From NCBI RefSeq assembly GCF_014648395.1, contig NZ_BMRA01000003.1, positions 444,211-508,210 of the forward strand: DNA of 64,000 bases, given 5' to 3'. A program made the position numbers and the translations under genes. The stretch is from Micromonospora fulviviridis (GTDB taxonomy: Bacteria; Actinomycetota; Actinomycetes; Mycobacteriales; Micromonosporaceae). This document shows, one piece after another, positions 41,101 to 48,575 of the stretch. The notes under the pieces are model-generated. The model was not told where the DNA came from. It did no database searches and was given only the letters and a program-made list of their open reading frames with translations. Position 1 is the stretch's first letter. The number at the start of each line of letters is the position of its first letter.

Positions 41101-41567
41101 CCCGTGGCGGAGAAGTCCGGGTGCTGGTCGAAGATGGTCCCGACCAGTCCCTCGTACCAGGTCCAGTTCCGCTCGCTCGCCGACGCGGCATGCAGGCCGA
41201 CCCAGCCACCGCCGTTGCGGATGAACCTCTGCAGCGCGGCCCGCTGATCGGCGTCGAGGAGATCGCCGGACGCCGGGGTGGAGTTGGTGTTGTTGAACAC
41301 GAGGGCGTCGAAGCGGGCGAGGTTGGCGTCGGTGAACGCGCCCGCGTCGGTGGTCGCCTCGACGGCGAATCCCTGTTGGTCGCCGAGTTGCCGGATGGCG
41401 GCGACGCCGGCCGGAATGGAGTCGTGGTAGAAGTTCGTGACCTTGGAGAAGACCAGCACCCGGAAATTGGCGGCGGTCGTGGATTCGGCGGCGGTCGCCG
41501 CGGTGCTGGGCAGTAGGAGTGTGACGGCCGCGAGCAGGGCGAACAGTAGCGTGCGTTGGCGTCTCAT
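38115..41567 (-). CDS. Secreted four-module protein: ThuA, PQQ-type sugar dehydrogenase, PKD, CBM6 and PKD domains
   Basis: The protein has 1150 residues from ATG 41567. Order: signal peptide 1-27; ThuA about 34-245 (FRVLVFSKVTNFYHDSIPAG, GGGWVGLHAASASERNWTWY); soluble glucose dehydrogenase-like propeller about 285-665 (LLGMTLDRHFADNNWLYLLW, RANSHMGGSVTMDQQGNLYA, GKILRIKPLPNGKYAI, AMGMRNPFRITVD); PKD about 690-780 (YAWDFDGNGSVDSTAANPSH); carbohydrate-binding CBM6 about 925-1060 (GDIDNGEWINFGPVNLRNID); C-terminal PKD (HAWDFGDNSAVAHGASVSHT). Fusion of ThuA to the dehydrogenase ties the two activities to one substrate, probably a 3-keto-glycoside. A LacI operator lies 32 bp upstream. Confidence 0.92.
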   Translation of the reverse strand: MRRQRTLLFALLAAVTLLLPSTAATAAESTTAANFRVLVFSKVTNFYHDSIPAGVAAIRQLGDQQGFAVEATTDAGAFTDANLARFDALVFNNTNSTPASGDLLDADQRAALQRFIRNGGGWVGLHAASASERNWTWYEGLVGTIFDQHPDFSATGGTFPGRIKVLDHAHPSTKDLPELWERSEEWYNWRTNPTGKVHTLAQIKVRDGIPGLDEGTDHAYSWCQNYDGGRSWFTAGGHSSSSFQEPAFLAHLLGGIKWAAGAAPGDCGATRTTNFERIPLVNQDLSDPFELAVAPDRRVFYIERTGALKVVNQDTLAVTTLLDFAYTPAQTSQSDGLLGMTLDRHFADNNWLYLLWSDRVEKQLNLSRFTVDGDSVSLASEKRLLTIPTWRGEARANSHMGGSVTMDQQGNLYAAIGDNTDPFESSGFTPIDERAGRRAYDAQGTAGNTNDLRGKILRIKPLPNGKYAIPDGNLFAPGTARTKPEIYAMGMRNPFRITVDSKTNALLVADYGPDARSANPARGPEGTVEFNRITSAGNYGWPYCIGNNIPFNDYDFATATSGPKFDCAAPVNDSPNNTGLTNLPATKPALVWYAYSASPQFPELGTGGGGPMSGPVYDYDPANKRLTKFPQYYEGKWIVYELTRRWFKTLSIHDSAQTFSDPRFGPTNAGDLQSINGILGNMSWIQPFEAEFGPDGSLYVIDFGEGSGSGRGGSNEGAGIYRIDYVANSRPPVAKLAVDKDSGPAPLTVAFSSAGSSGPDGTAIQYAWDFDGNGSVDSTAANPSHTYGTPGRFTARLTVTATNGQTAVAVQEITAGNTRPTVTLSVPDGAFFDFGDRIPYTVTVTDPEESTIDCSKVVVQTQLGHDSHAHPLDNYVGCTGVAVTESNGGDGHGPGQNLYTLLSAQYTDGGANGAPELVGSTRAELQTKSKEAEHFDGQSGIQVLDRATASAGKRIGDIDNGEWINFGPVNLRNIDSVTFGVASGSSGGDIEIRADSPTGQLLGRATIGGTGGWDNLVSPTVELTDPGRTTTLHLVFVNPNQAGGTPDLMALDWLRFNGAGVREQTGATVSASATPSTGTAPLAVAFAGTATPAAGRTITDHAWDFGDNSAVAHGASVSHTYARKGTYTARLTVTDSLGATLSSTVVVTVS

Positions 41568-41598
41568 ACACGCGCTCCTTGACGGGGGACGGTGGTAA

Positions 41599-41610
41599 GA
41601 AAGCGCTTTC
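41599..41610. promoter_or_regulatory. LacI-type operator before the ThuA-dehydrogenase fusion gene
   Basis: GAAAGCGCTTTC is a perfect 12-bp palindrome, 32 bp upstream of the ATG at 41567. It shares the AAGCGCTT core with the sites at 9305, 9465 and 29335. No lacI gene is adjacent, so control must come from elsewhere. The rest of 41568-41847 holds the promoter and a terminator only. Confidence 0.75.
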
Positions 41611-41780
41611 CACGTGACCTGAACCCTACGAGATCAATTTTGGTGGGTCAATATTGCGACAGCACCCTCATTCGACGCCTCAGCATTTATTGCCCCCGTT
41701 TCATGGCGTGCCGATAACCACTCTCCTCGCCAGGAGGGAGTGGTTATCGCGGTCGGTTGATGTCGACGACAAATGGCGGT

Positions 41781-41824
41781 CGGGCACCAGGGCCGGCATT
41801 TCGGCCGCCCGGCCCTGGTGCCCG
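41781..41824 (-). terminator. Hairpin terminator of the second secreted TIM-barrel operon
   Basis: CGGGCACCAGGGCCG at 41781-41795 pairs perfectly with 41810-41824 (15 bp). It follows the stop at 41848 by 23 bases and ends the two-gene unit 44923-41848. Confidence 0.75.
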
Positions 41825-41847
41825 TCAGCACTCCTTCCGGCGGTTGC

Positions 41848-42792
41848 TCAGAACCGCAGCTTGCGCAGGTAGCGGTAGCCGATCTCGGCCGTCTGCTGCG
41901 GCGTCACGTCGGGGGTGTCGTTCTCGACGATGTACTCCAGGACCGAGTGCTCGCGGAAGATCCGGGCGAAGTCGATCGTCCCGGTGCCCAGGTCGGCCAT
42001 GTCGCCGGTGGTCTCGTCCCGGTCCTTGACGTGGTACTGCAGGACGCGCTGCGGCGCGGAGCGGATGACGTCCAGGGTGAAGCCCTCGGGATCCGCGACG
42101 CCGTCACCGGAGTTGATGCCGCCGGTGACCGCCCAGTAGAGGTCGACCTCCAGGTGCACGAGTTCCGGGTCGAGTTCGGCGGTGAGCACGTCCCAGGGCC
42201 GCCTGCCGCCACCGAGGTCGATGGTGAACTCGTGGGCGTGGTTGTGGTAGCCGTAGCGCAGGCCGGCTGCCCGTGCCGCGGCGGCTTCAACGTTCATCTG
42301 CTCCGCCCAGCGCTTCCAGTCGTCCGCGCTCTCGGAGTACAGGTACGGCACCACCATGAACTGCTGGCCCAGGGTGACCGCGTTCTGGATCTTCTGCTCC
42401 AGTTCCGCGGGGGTGCCGCTGATCCCGTCGTGGCTGGAGCTGGCCCGGATGCCGATGCCGTCCAGGAACTGGCGCAGCTGGGCGGCGGTCCGACCGAAGT
42501 AGCCGAGCGCCAGCTCCACGCGCGGATATCCGATCCGGGCCAGGTGGGTGAGGGTGGCGTCGTAGCCGGGCGCACCCCACAGGGCGTCGCGTACGGTCCA
42601 CAGCTGGATGCTGATCAGGCCCGGGGGTACGTGGTGGCGTCCGGTCCGGTGGGCGGTGGCCGTCGCGGCCGTCGCGCCGAGGCCGGACGACGCGAGCCCG
42701 ATGCCGGCGGCGGCGGCCAGTGTGCCGCGAAGCAGGCTGCGTCGGTCAACGGAGCGCCGCAGCGCGGCCATCCCGTCGTGTCCGTAACACAT
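41848..42792 (-). CDS. Tat-exported sugar phosphate isomerase/epimerase-like TIM-barrel protein
   Basis: The protein has 314 residues from ATG 42792. The N-terminus has a twin-arginine motif (DRRSLLRGTLAAAAGIGLAS), so it probably leaves the cell folded through Tat, consistent with a metal-loaded enzyme. The barrel reads LISIQLWTVRDALWGAPGYD, with ligands in YGYHNHAHEF, VHLEVDLYWAVTGGINSGDG, QYHVKDRDETTGDMADLG and YIVENDTPDV. It starts 19 bp after the dehydrogenase-PKD gene and forms an operon with it. The likely job is isomerisation or epimerisation of the oxidised sugar. Confidence 0.9.
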   Translation of the reverse strand: MCYGHDGMAALRRSVDRRSLLRGTLAAAAGIGLASSGLGATAATATAHRTGRHHVPPGLISIQLWTVRDALWGAPGYDATLTHLARIGYPRVELALGYFGRTAAQLRQFLDGIGIRASSSHDGISGTPAELEQKIQNAVTLGQQFMVVPYLYSESADDWKRWAEQMNVEAAAARAAGLRYGYHNHAHEFTIDLGGGRRPWDVLTAELDPELVHLEVDLYWAVTGGINSGDGVADPEGFTLDVIRSAPQRVLQYHVKDRDETTGDMADLGTGTIDFARIFREHSVLEYIVENDTPDVTPQQTAEIGYRYLRKLRF

Positions 42793-42811
42793 GGTCTCTC
42801 CTTCTCGAACG

Positions 42812-44923
42812 TTATGCGCTGGGGACGAGGACGACCTCGTCGGTGCCGGTCAGGGACGGCAGGCCGTCACCGCCGGGGTCGGTGTAGGACGCGACGAACA
42901 CCCCGGTCAGGTGGTCGGTCGCCGGGTCGTGACCGGACGGCACCGTCGTCTGGATCGAGCCGGTGCAGCCGTTCGCGGTGGTCTGCGGGTGCCCGTGGGT
43001 GTCGTGGCCGAGGATGTACGTGACGCTGACCCGGGAGCAGTCCACCGCCTGGTCGTCGGTCACCCGTACCTCGAACTGCACGGTGTCGCCGAAGGCGAAG
43101 GGCTGGCCCGCGACCGGCTTGACCAGCTCCACCACCGGCGGGGCGTTGCCGACCACCACCCGCACCGACGCCGCGGCCGAGAGCCCACCGGGGTCGCTCA
43201 CCCGCAGGGTGGCGTTGTAGAGCCCGTTGTCCCGGTACGTGAACGTCGGGTTGGCCGCGCGCGAGTCGACCTGGCCGTCGTTGTCGAAGTCCCACGCGTA
43301 CTTCAGCCGGTCGCCGTCGTAGTCCGTGGTGCCGTCGCTGGAGAACGTGACGGTCAGCGGTGCGAGCCCGGCGGTGGGCGTGGCCGAGACCTGGGGCGCG
43401 GGGGTGTGGTTGCCCGTCCAGCCGGTGTAGTCGATCCGGGCCAGCTGCGCGTCCGGGTTCTCACTGAAGTAGCCGTCGCCGTACTCCAGCACGTAGAGCG
43501 CCCCGTCCGGACCGAACTCCAGGTCCATCGGGTTGTCGAACGTGATCGACGGCAGCACCGGCTCGATTCCGGTCAGATCACCGTCGGCGTCCAGCCGCAA
43601 GCCCTTCACATAGTCGCGGGTCCACTCGGCGAGAAGCGGGACACCGTCGTAGTAGGCCGGCCACGCCACCGGCGCGCGCCCCTGCGTCGCCGGCGGGCTG
43701 AACTGGTACGCCGGCCCGGCCATCGGGCCGATGCCGCCGGTGCCCAGCTCGGGGAACTGCGCCGACTGGCCGTAGGTGTACCACACCTGCGGCTGCGCCA
43801 CCGGCGGCAGTTCCCGCAGGCCCGTGTTGTGCGGCGACTCGTTGACCGGCGCGGAGCAGTTGAACGGCGCCCCGGAAACGCCCGTCGCGAAGTCGTAGTC
43901 GGTGTACGGCAGCTGCGCGGTGGCGCAGTAGGGCCACCCGTAGTTGCCGGCCTCGCGGGCGGCGAGCCACTTGCCGTGCCCGGCCGGCCCGCGCAGCGGA
44001 TCCGCCTGGCGCGCGTCCGGCGAGTAGTCGGCGACATACAGGTCGCCGGTCTCGCGGTTCAGCTCGATCCGGAACGGGTTGCGCAGGCCCATCAGGTAGA
44101 TCTCCGGACGGGTGCCGGCCGTGCCCTGCGGGAACAGGTTCCCGTCCGGGATGCTGTAGCCGCCGTTGGCGCCGACCTTGATGCGCAGGATCTTGCCGCG
44201 CAGGTCGTTGGTGTTGGCCGAGGTGCGCTGCGCGTCGTACGCCGGGTTTCGGCCCGGCCGCTCGTCCAGCGGCGCGTAGCCGCCGGACTCGAAGGGGTTG
44301 GTGTCGTCGCCGGTGGACAGGTACAGGTTGCCCTGGGCGTCGAAGCCGATGTCGCCGCCGACATGGCAGCAGATGCCCCGGTCGACCGGTACCTCGAGGA
44401 TCTGCTGCTCGGTGGTGAGGTCCAGCTTGTCCTTGACCAGCCGGAAGCGGGACAGCCGGAGGGCGCCCTTGAACTTCGCGAAGTCCGCGGCGGTGCCCCA
44501 GGCCGGTGCGTCGCCCTCGTTGACGTTCGGCGTCGACGGGTCGTCGACCGGGGTGTTCATGGGTGGGGAGTAGTACAGGTAGACCCAGTTGTTGCCGGCC
44601 TTGCCGAAGTTCGGGTCGATCGCGACGTTCTGCAGGCCCTCCTCGTCGTGCCGGTAGACGTCCAGGGTCGCGGCGATCGTGTTGCGGCCGGTGTCCGGGT
44701 CGTGCAGCCGGACCTCACCCGCGCGGGTCACGTGCAGCACCCGGCGGTCGGGCAGCACCGCGAGGTCCATCGGCTCGCCCGGGTTGTCGTTGAGAGTCAC
44801 CTTCTGGAAGTCGCTGTCCGGCGGCGCGGCGGTCGGGCCGGGTGCGGCCATCGCGACGGTGGGGGTGGCGACGAGTGCCGTGGTCGTCAGACCTGCTACG
44901 GCGAGCGCGAGTCGTCTCTTCAT
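42812..44923 (-). CDS. Secreted PQQ-dependent sugar dehydrogenase-like protein with PKD domain
   Basis: The protein has 703 residues from ATG 44923, with AGGAG upstream. Signal peptide 1-27, propeller about 35-520 (EGLQNVAIDPNFGKAGNNWV, GGDIGFDAQGNLYLSTGDDT, GKILRIKVGANGGYSIPDGN, LMGLRNPFRIELNRETGDLY, EAGNYGWPYC), PKD about 545-625 (YAWDFDNDGQVDSRAANPTF), then a beta domain shared with the 1150-residue fusion (CSRVSVTYILGHDTHGHPQT). It lacks the ThuA part. A CC dipeptide in RGICCHVGG is notable. The enzyme is expected to oxidise a sugar outside the cell with PQQ, although PQQ dependence is not proven for this branch. Confidence 0.9.
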   Translation of the reverse strand: MKRRLALAVAGLTTTALVATPTVAMAAPGPTAAPPDSDFQKVTLNDNPGEPMDLAVLPDRRVLHVTRAGEVRLHDPDTGRNTIAATLDVYRHDEEGLQNVAIDPNFGKAGNNWVYLYYSPPMNTPVDDPSTPNVNEGDAPAWGTAADFAKFKGALRLSRFRLVKDKLDLTTEQQILEVPVDRGICCHVGGDIGFDAQGNLYLSTGDDTNPFESGGYAPLDERPGRNPAYDAQRTSANTNDLRGKILRIKVGANGGYSIPDGNLFPQGTAGTRPEIYLMGLRNPFRIELNRETGDLYVADYSPDARQADPLRGPAGHGKWLAAREAGNYGWPYCATAQLPYTDYDFATGVSGAPFNCSAPVNESPHNTGLRELPPVAQPQVWYTYGQSAQFPELGTGGIGPMAGPAYQFSPPATQGRAPVAWPAYYDGVPLLAEWTRDYVKGLRLDADGDLTGIEPVLPSITFDNPMDLEFGPDGALYVLEYGDGYFSENPDAQLARIDYTGWTGNHTPAPQVSATPTAGLAPLTVTFSSDGTTDYDGDRLKYAWDFDNDGQVDSRAANPTFTYRDNGLYNATLRVSDPGGLSAAASVRVVVGNAPPVVELVKPVAGQPFAFGDTVQFEVRVTDDQAVDCSRVSVTYILGHDTHGHPQTTANGCTGSIQTTVPSGHDPATDHLTGVFVASYTDPGGDGLPSLTGTDEVVLVPSA

Positions 44924-45233
44924 CTGCCTCTCCTTGTGCTGGGGACTGGTCGGGGCAGGTCGAGGGGAGCGGGCAACGGCTCCTTCGTGGACGGGACGGA
45001 TATGTGGACATGGCGGAGTCGCCCGTCGCGCGCACACCGCTACCGCGGCGCCGGGCGGGTTGCCGATGGCGTCGCAGTCGAAGTCAGGTACGGAACGGGC
45101 GAGGACTGGGTAGGGGACGGACGGCGTTCGGGTGCTAGCCGGCTGCCAACAGCCGCTTCGTGTCAGCGCCGAGGCGCGGCCGACGTGGCGGTTAACCAGG
45201 GCGTAACACCATCATGTTGGCCGACGCTACAAA

Positions 45234-45300
45234 AGACATGTCCACATGTCTATAGCTTTCGAATGCACCGACCAAACTTTCCTCCGACTCGGACGAAAGT
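45234..45300. promoter_or_regulatory. Two inverted repeats in a 440-bp upstream region
   Basis: The stretch 44924-45365 has no gene I can support. It holds AGACATGTCCACATGTCT at 45234-45251, a perfect 8-2-8 inverted repeat, and 25 bases further an 11-bp repeat with one mismatch (ACTTTCCTCCG at 45276-45286 against 45290-45300). Both lie upstream of the dehydrogenase-PKD operon and have no AAGCGCTT core, so a regulator other than LacI may bind here. Confidence 0.5.
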
Positions 45301-45365
45301 GGCCCCTCGGGTTGCGGGATTCCCTCCGCGTTGTCCCGGCTGGCCGCGGTGAAGCAGGAACCGTG

Positions 45366-45662
45366 CTACCCACGCCGTCCATCGAGCCGGATCGTCCACG
45401 GCTCCACACTGTCGACCCGTAGATGCGTCTCGCTCCACGGATCGCGGGCGAGGGCAGCGCGGACAAGATCTTCAGACTCGGCGTCGACGACGAGCACCAC
45501 CCTGTGCTCGTCTGCCAGCGGCCCGCCGAGGACGACGAAGCCCGCATTCACCAGCTCGTCCATGAACGCCGCGTGCGCGGGCCAGTCGGACTGCTCTTGC
45601 ATGGGCCGTGACGGGTCCCACCGAGGGCCGGATCGGCGAAGCAGGACGAGGAACGTGGCCAC
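45366..45662 (-). CDS. YciI-family protein
   Basis: From GTG 45662 the protein has 98 residues; GTG 45719 would add 19 residues without a better ribosome binding site. The sequence FLVLLRRSGPRWDPSRPMQE, DWPAHAAFMDELVNAGFVVL, GGPLADEHRVVLVVDAESED matches single-domain YciI-like dimeric alpha/beta barrels, with the His in WPAHAAFM as possible catalytic residue. Function is unknown. It lies 70 bp downstream of a DinB-like gene on the same strand. Confidence 0.8.
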   Translation of the reverse strand: MATFLVLLRRSGPRWDPSRPMQEQSDWPAHAAFMDELVNAGFVVLGGPLADEHRVVLVVDAESEDLVRAALARDPWSETHLRVDSVEPWTIRLDGRRG

Positions 45663-45731
45663 GCCACGGACACTACTGCCACGGGCAACTTCGCCAGGGC
45701 CCGCGACATCAGCCGCCACCGCCCGGGGCTC

Positions 45732-46250
45732 TCAGACGCCCTTCGCTCCGTCGATGGCTTGCCGCAGCAGGTCGGCGTGCCCGTTGTGGCGGGCGTACTC
45801 AGCGATCACCTGCAGGTACACGTAGCGCAGCGACGCCACGTCCTCGTCGGGAAAGGCGAAGGTGTCGTCCATCGAAGCAGTTGCCACGGCCTTGCGGGCG
45901 AGTTCTGTCTCGTCGATCAGAAGGGCATAGTCGGACTGCGCACTCGCCGGGTCGATGCCCTCGAAGTCGGCATCGCGCCACTCCGCCGTGGAGTAGAGCG
46001 TCTCCAACGGTTCGCCGCGGAAGAGCGTCCGAAACCACGTCCGCTCCACTTTGGCCATGTGCCGGAGCAGACCGAGGAGCGAAAGGTTCGTGAAGGCCAA
46101 TGGCGTCCGCGCCAGCTGTTCGGCGTCAAGGCCAGCGCACTTGTGAAGCAGCGTCGCGCGATGCCAGTCGAGAAGATTCCGAAGGTGAACGGCCTCCGGT
46201 GCGAGGAGGATGTCACTGGGACGGCTCACATCAGGGGCAGTCCACGTCAT
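45732..46250 (-). CDS. DinB-family protein (DUF664)
   Basis: The protein has 172 residues from ATG 46250. It shows the DinB four-helix pattern with metal-binding histidines: HLRNLLDWHRATLLHKCAGL, LSLLGLLRHMAKVERTWFRT, YLQVIAEYARHNGHADLLRQ. The last segment is the typical DUF664 ending. These proteins bind a divalent metal and may act as thiol-dependent transferases using mycothiol or bacillithiol. It starts 41 bp downstream of the FadD15-like gene stop. Confidence 0.9.
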   Translation of the reverse strand: MTWTAPDVSRPSDILLAPEAVHLRNLLDWHRATLLHKCAGLDAEQLARTPLAFTNLSLLGLLRHMAKVERTWFRTLFRGEPLETLYSTAEWRDADFEGIDPASAQSDYALLIDETELARKAVATASMDDTFAFPDEDVASLRYVYLQVIAEYARHNGHADLLRQAIDGAKGV

Positions 46251-46290
46251 CCGACGATGGTGCCATGTGCCAGCAGGATGTGGTGCGCCC

Positions 46291-48126
46291 CTAGTGGCCG
46301 GCGTAGAGGGCTTCGATATCGGCGGCGCGGTGCCGCTCCACCACCTCTCGCTTGATCTTCAAGGTGGGGGTGAGCTCCCCGTTGGCCTCGGTGAAGTCGT
46401 CCGGCAGGATGCGGAAGGTCTTGATCGCCTCCGCCTTGGAGACCGAGCTGTTCACCCGGTCGACCACGGCCTGGATGTCGCCGCGCAGGGCGGGGTCGTC
46501 GCGCAGCTCCGCCACCGAGGCGCCCGGGTGACCGTGAGCGGTCCGCCACCGCTGCCATGCCTGCGGCTCGATGGTGATCAGCGCGGCGGCGTACGGCTTG
46601 GCGTCGCCGACGAGCATGCAGTTGCTGACCAGCGGGTCCGCGCGTACCCGATCCTCCATCGGTGCGGGCACGACGTGCTTGCCGGCCGCGGTCACGAGGA
46701 TCTCCTTGGTGCGTCCCGTGATGCGCAGATAACCGTCCTCGTCGAGGCTGCCGAGGTCGCCGGTGCGGAACCAGCCGTCGGCGGTGAACGCCGCGCGGGT
46801 GGCGGACGGGTTGTTCCAGTAACCCTGGAACACGACGTCGCCGCGGGCGAGGATCTCGCCGTCATCGGCGATCGCCAACTCCACGCCGGGCAGCGGCCGG
46901 CCGACGGTGCCGATCCGCATCGCCGACGGCCGGTTCGCCGCCAGTGCCGGGGAGGTCTCGGTCAGCCCGTACCCCTCCAGCGGCGTCAGGCCGGCCCCAC
47001 GGAAGAAATGTCCGAGCCGCTCACCGAGCGGGGCGCCGCCGACGATCGCGACGCGGCATCGCCCGCCGAGCGCCGCCCGCAGCTTCCGGTAGACCAGCAG
47101 GTCGAAGATTTGCCGCGCCAGCCGGAGCATCCGGCCGGGGCCGGACGGGCGGTCGAGTGCCCGGCTGTACCGCACGGCCACCCGGTCGGCCAGGGCGAAG
47201 AGGCGACCCTGGTGCTTCTCGATGGCCTTCTGCTGCGCCCGGTTGTACATCCTCTCGAACACTCGCGGCACCGCGAGGACGAACGTGGGCCGGTAGCGGC
47301 GTAGCTGATCCATGACGCCGCTCATGCTGGCGCTGTGCACCATCGTCGCCCGGGTCTGCACCATCCCCACCTGGATCATCCGGGCGAACGCGTGCGCCAA
47401 CGGCAGGAAGAGCACCGTCGACGCCCTCTCGTGGAACAGTTCCGGCAGGGCCGCGACCGCGTTGCCGACGTCGAGGCCGATGTTGCGGTGCGTCAGGACG
47501 CAGCCCTTCGGCCGGCCCGTGGTCCCGCTGGTGTAGACGATCGTCGCCACGTCCGCGCCCGACACCGCGCCTCGGCGGGCCTCCACCTGCTCGTCGTCGA
47601 CGGCCCGGCCCCGGCCCGCCACCTGTACCAGGTCGCCGGCGTCGATCTGCCACACCTGCCCCAGCTCGGGCAGTCCGTCGCGCACGCCGGTCAGCATCGC
47701 GGCGTGCTCGGGTGTCTCCACCACGCACGCCACCGCGCCGGAGTCGGCCAGGATCCAGGCCAGCTGTTCGGCGCTCGAGGTGTCGTACACCGGAACGGTC
47801 ACCGCGCCGATCGTCCACACCGCATAGTCGACCAGGGTCCACTCGTAGCGGGTGCGGCTCATCAACGCCACCCGGGCGCCTGGCGCGACCCCTGCCGCGA
47901 TGAGCCCTCGCGCCAACGCGACCACGTCGTCGCGGAACTGTCGGCAGGTCACCGCCCCCGCGTCGCCGACGGAGGACTGCTGGGCGGGCCACGAACGGAT
48001 GTCCGGGTCCGGGCGCAGAAACTGCACGGTATCCGGTTTCCGCCGCGCGTTCTCCCAGACCACGTCGGCCAGCCCCGCCGACTCGCCGCCGGTCACCTTC
48101 GGCTCCACCGCGACGCTGCCCCGCAT
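46291..48126 (-). CDS. Long-chain acyl-CoA synthetase (FadD15-like, AMP-forming)
   Basis: The protein has 611 residues from ATG 48126. Adenylate-forming motifs: A3 YTSGTTGRPKGCVLTH, A5 GYGLTETSPALAANR, A7 DGWFRTGDLG, and the ITGRTKEILVTAAGKHVVPA segment typical of long-chain ligases of the FadD15 subgroup. The expected catalytic Lys appears near TPTLKIKREVV. The enzyme activates long-chain fatty acids to acyl-CoA for lipid synthesis or breakdown and usually sits at the inner membrane face. It precedes two small genes on the same strand but has its own promoter region. Confidence 0.94.
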   Translation of the reverse strand: MRGSVAVEPKVTGGESAGLADVVWENARRKPDTVQFLRPDPDIRSWPAQQSSVGDAGAVTCRQFRDDVVALARGLIAAGVAPGARVALMSRTRYEWTLVDYAVWTIGAVTVPVYDTSSAEQLAWILADSGAVACVVETPEHAAMLTGVRDGLPELGQVWQIDAGDLVQVAGRGRAVDDEQVEARRGAVSGADVATIVYTSGTTGRPKGCVLTHRNIGLDVGNAVAALPELFHERASTVLFLPLAHAFARMIQVGMVQTRATMVHSASMSGVMDQLRRYRPTFVLAVPRVFERMYNRAQQKAIEKHQGRLFALADRVAVRYSRALDRPSGPGRMLRLARQIFDLLVYRKLRAALGGRCRVAIVGGAPLGERLGHFFRGAGLTPLEGYGLTETSPALAANRPSAMRIGTVGRPLPGVELAIADDGEILARGDVVFQGYWNNPSATRAAFTADGWFRTGDLGSLDEDGYLRITGRTKEILVTAAGKHVVPAPMEDRVRADPLVSNCMLVGDAKPYAAALITIEPQAWQRWRTAHGHPGASVAELRDDPALRGDIQAVVDRVNSSVSKAEAIKTFRILPDDFTEANGELTPTLKIKREVVERHRAADIEALYAGH

Positions 48127-48232
48127 GCCCCGTACGCCCCTTGTTGTAGACCGATGCGTCCCCGCCGCCCTGACGGCTGCTCTTCAGGTTCCTGCCGACC
48201 TGGTCGGGCTCAGTCGGGAAATCCATCCCTGA

Positions 48233-48487
48233 TCAGTGGCCGTCGTTCTTCCCGTCCCGTTTGCCCATCAGGCGCTCGATGTCGGTGCCGTCGTCGTCCT
48301 TCCGGATCGCCTGACCGGCCGGGCTGTGGAGCGTCACGACCCGCTTCCCGCTGACCGCCGTGCTCCGCAGCGCGAATGCCCGAGGCGTACCCAGGCAAAC
48401 GCTCCGCCCCGTCCCGGGGCCCCCGCTCACGGCCGCAACGACGGCGGGGGCTGATCCACGCCCGACCTGCGTTCGGGCAGGCCGCAC
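48233..48487 (-). CDS. Small hypothetical protein or 3-prime gene remnant
   Basis: The minus strand ends with a clearly coding-like stretch (high G/C third positions): FALRSTAVSGKRVVTLHSPA, GQAIRKDDDGTDIERLMGKR, DGKNDGH and TGA at 48233. The upstream part to ATG 48487 is low-complexity and less convincing. I see no ribosome binding site for any start. It may be a small regulator-like protein or the tail of a lost gene. The 450-bp gap 48127-48575 holds nothing else. Confidence 0.35.
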   Translation of the reverse strand: MRPARTQVGRGSAPAVVAAVSGGPGTGRSVCLGTPRAFALRSTAVSGKRVVTLHSPAGQAIRKDDDGTDIERLMGKRDGKNDGH

Positions 48488-48575
48488 TGCGTGCGTGCAG
48501 ATCGCGGCGCCGGCGGTCAGGGACGTTGGCTGCTGTGCAGTTCGTCGCGGAACATCCCAGCACTATCGTTGTGGC

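Noticed and set aside
38973..41516. An 847-codon plus-strand frame opposite the ThuA-dehydrogenase fusion
   Set aside because: No motifs, biased composition and no ribosome binding site; it is a shadow of the minus-strand gene.
42791..45352. An 853-codon plus-strand frame opposite the dehydrogenase-PKD gene
   Set aside because: It is an antisense shadow with repetitive Arg/Val/Gly content.
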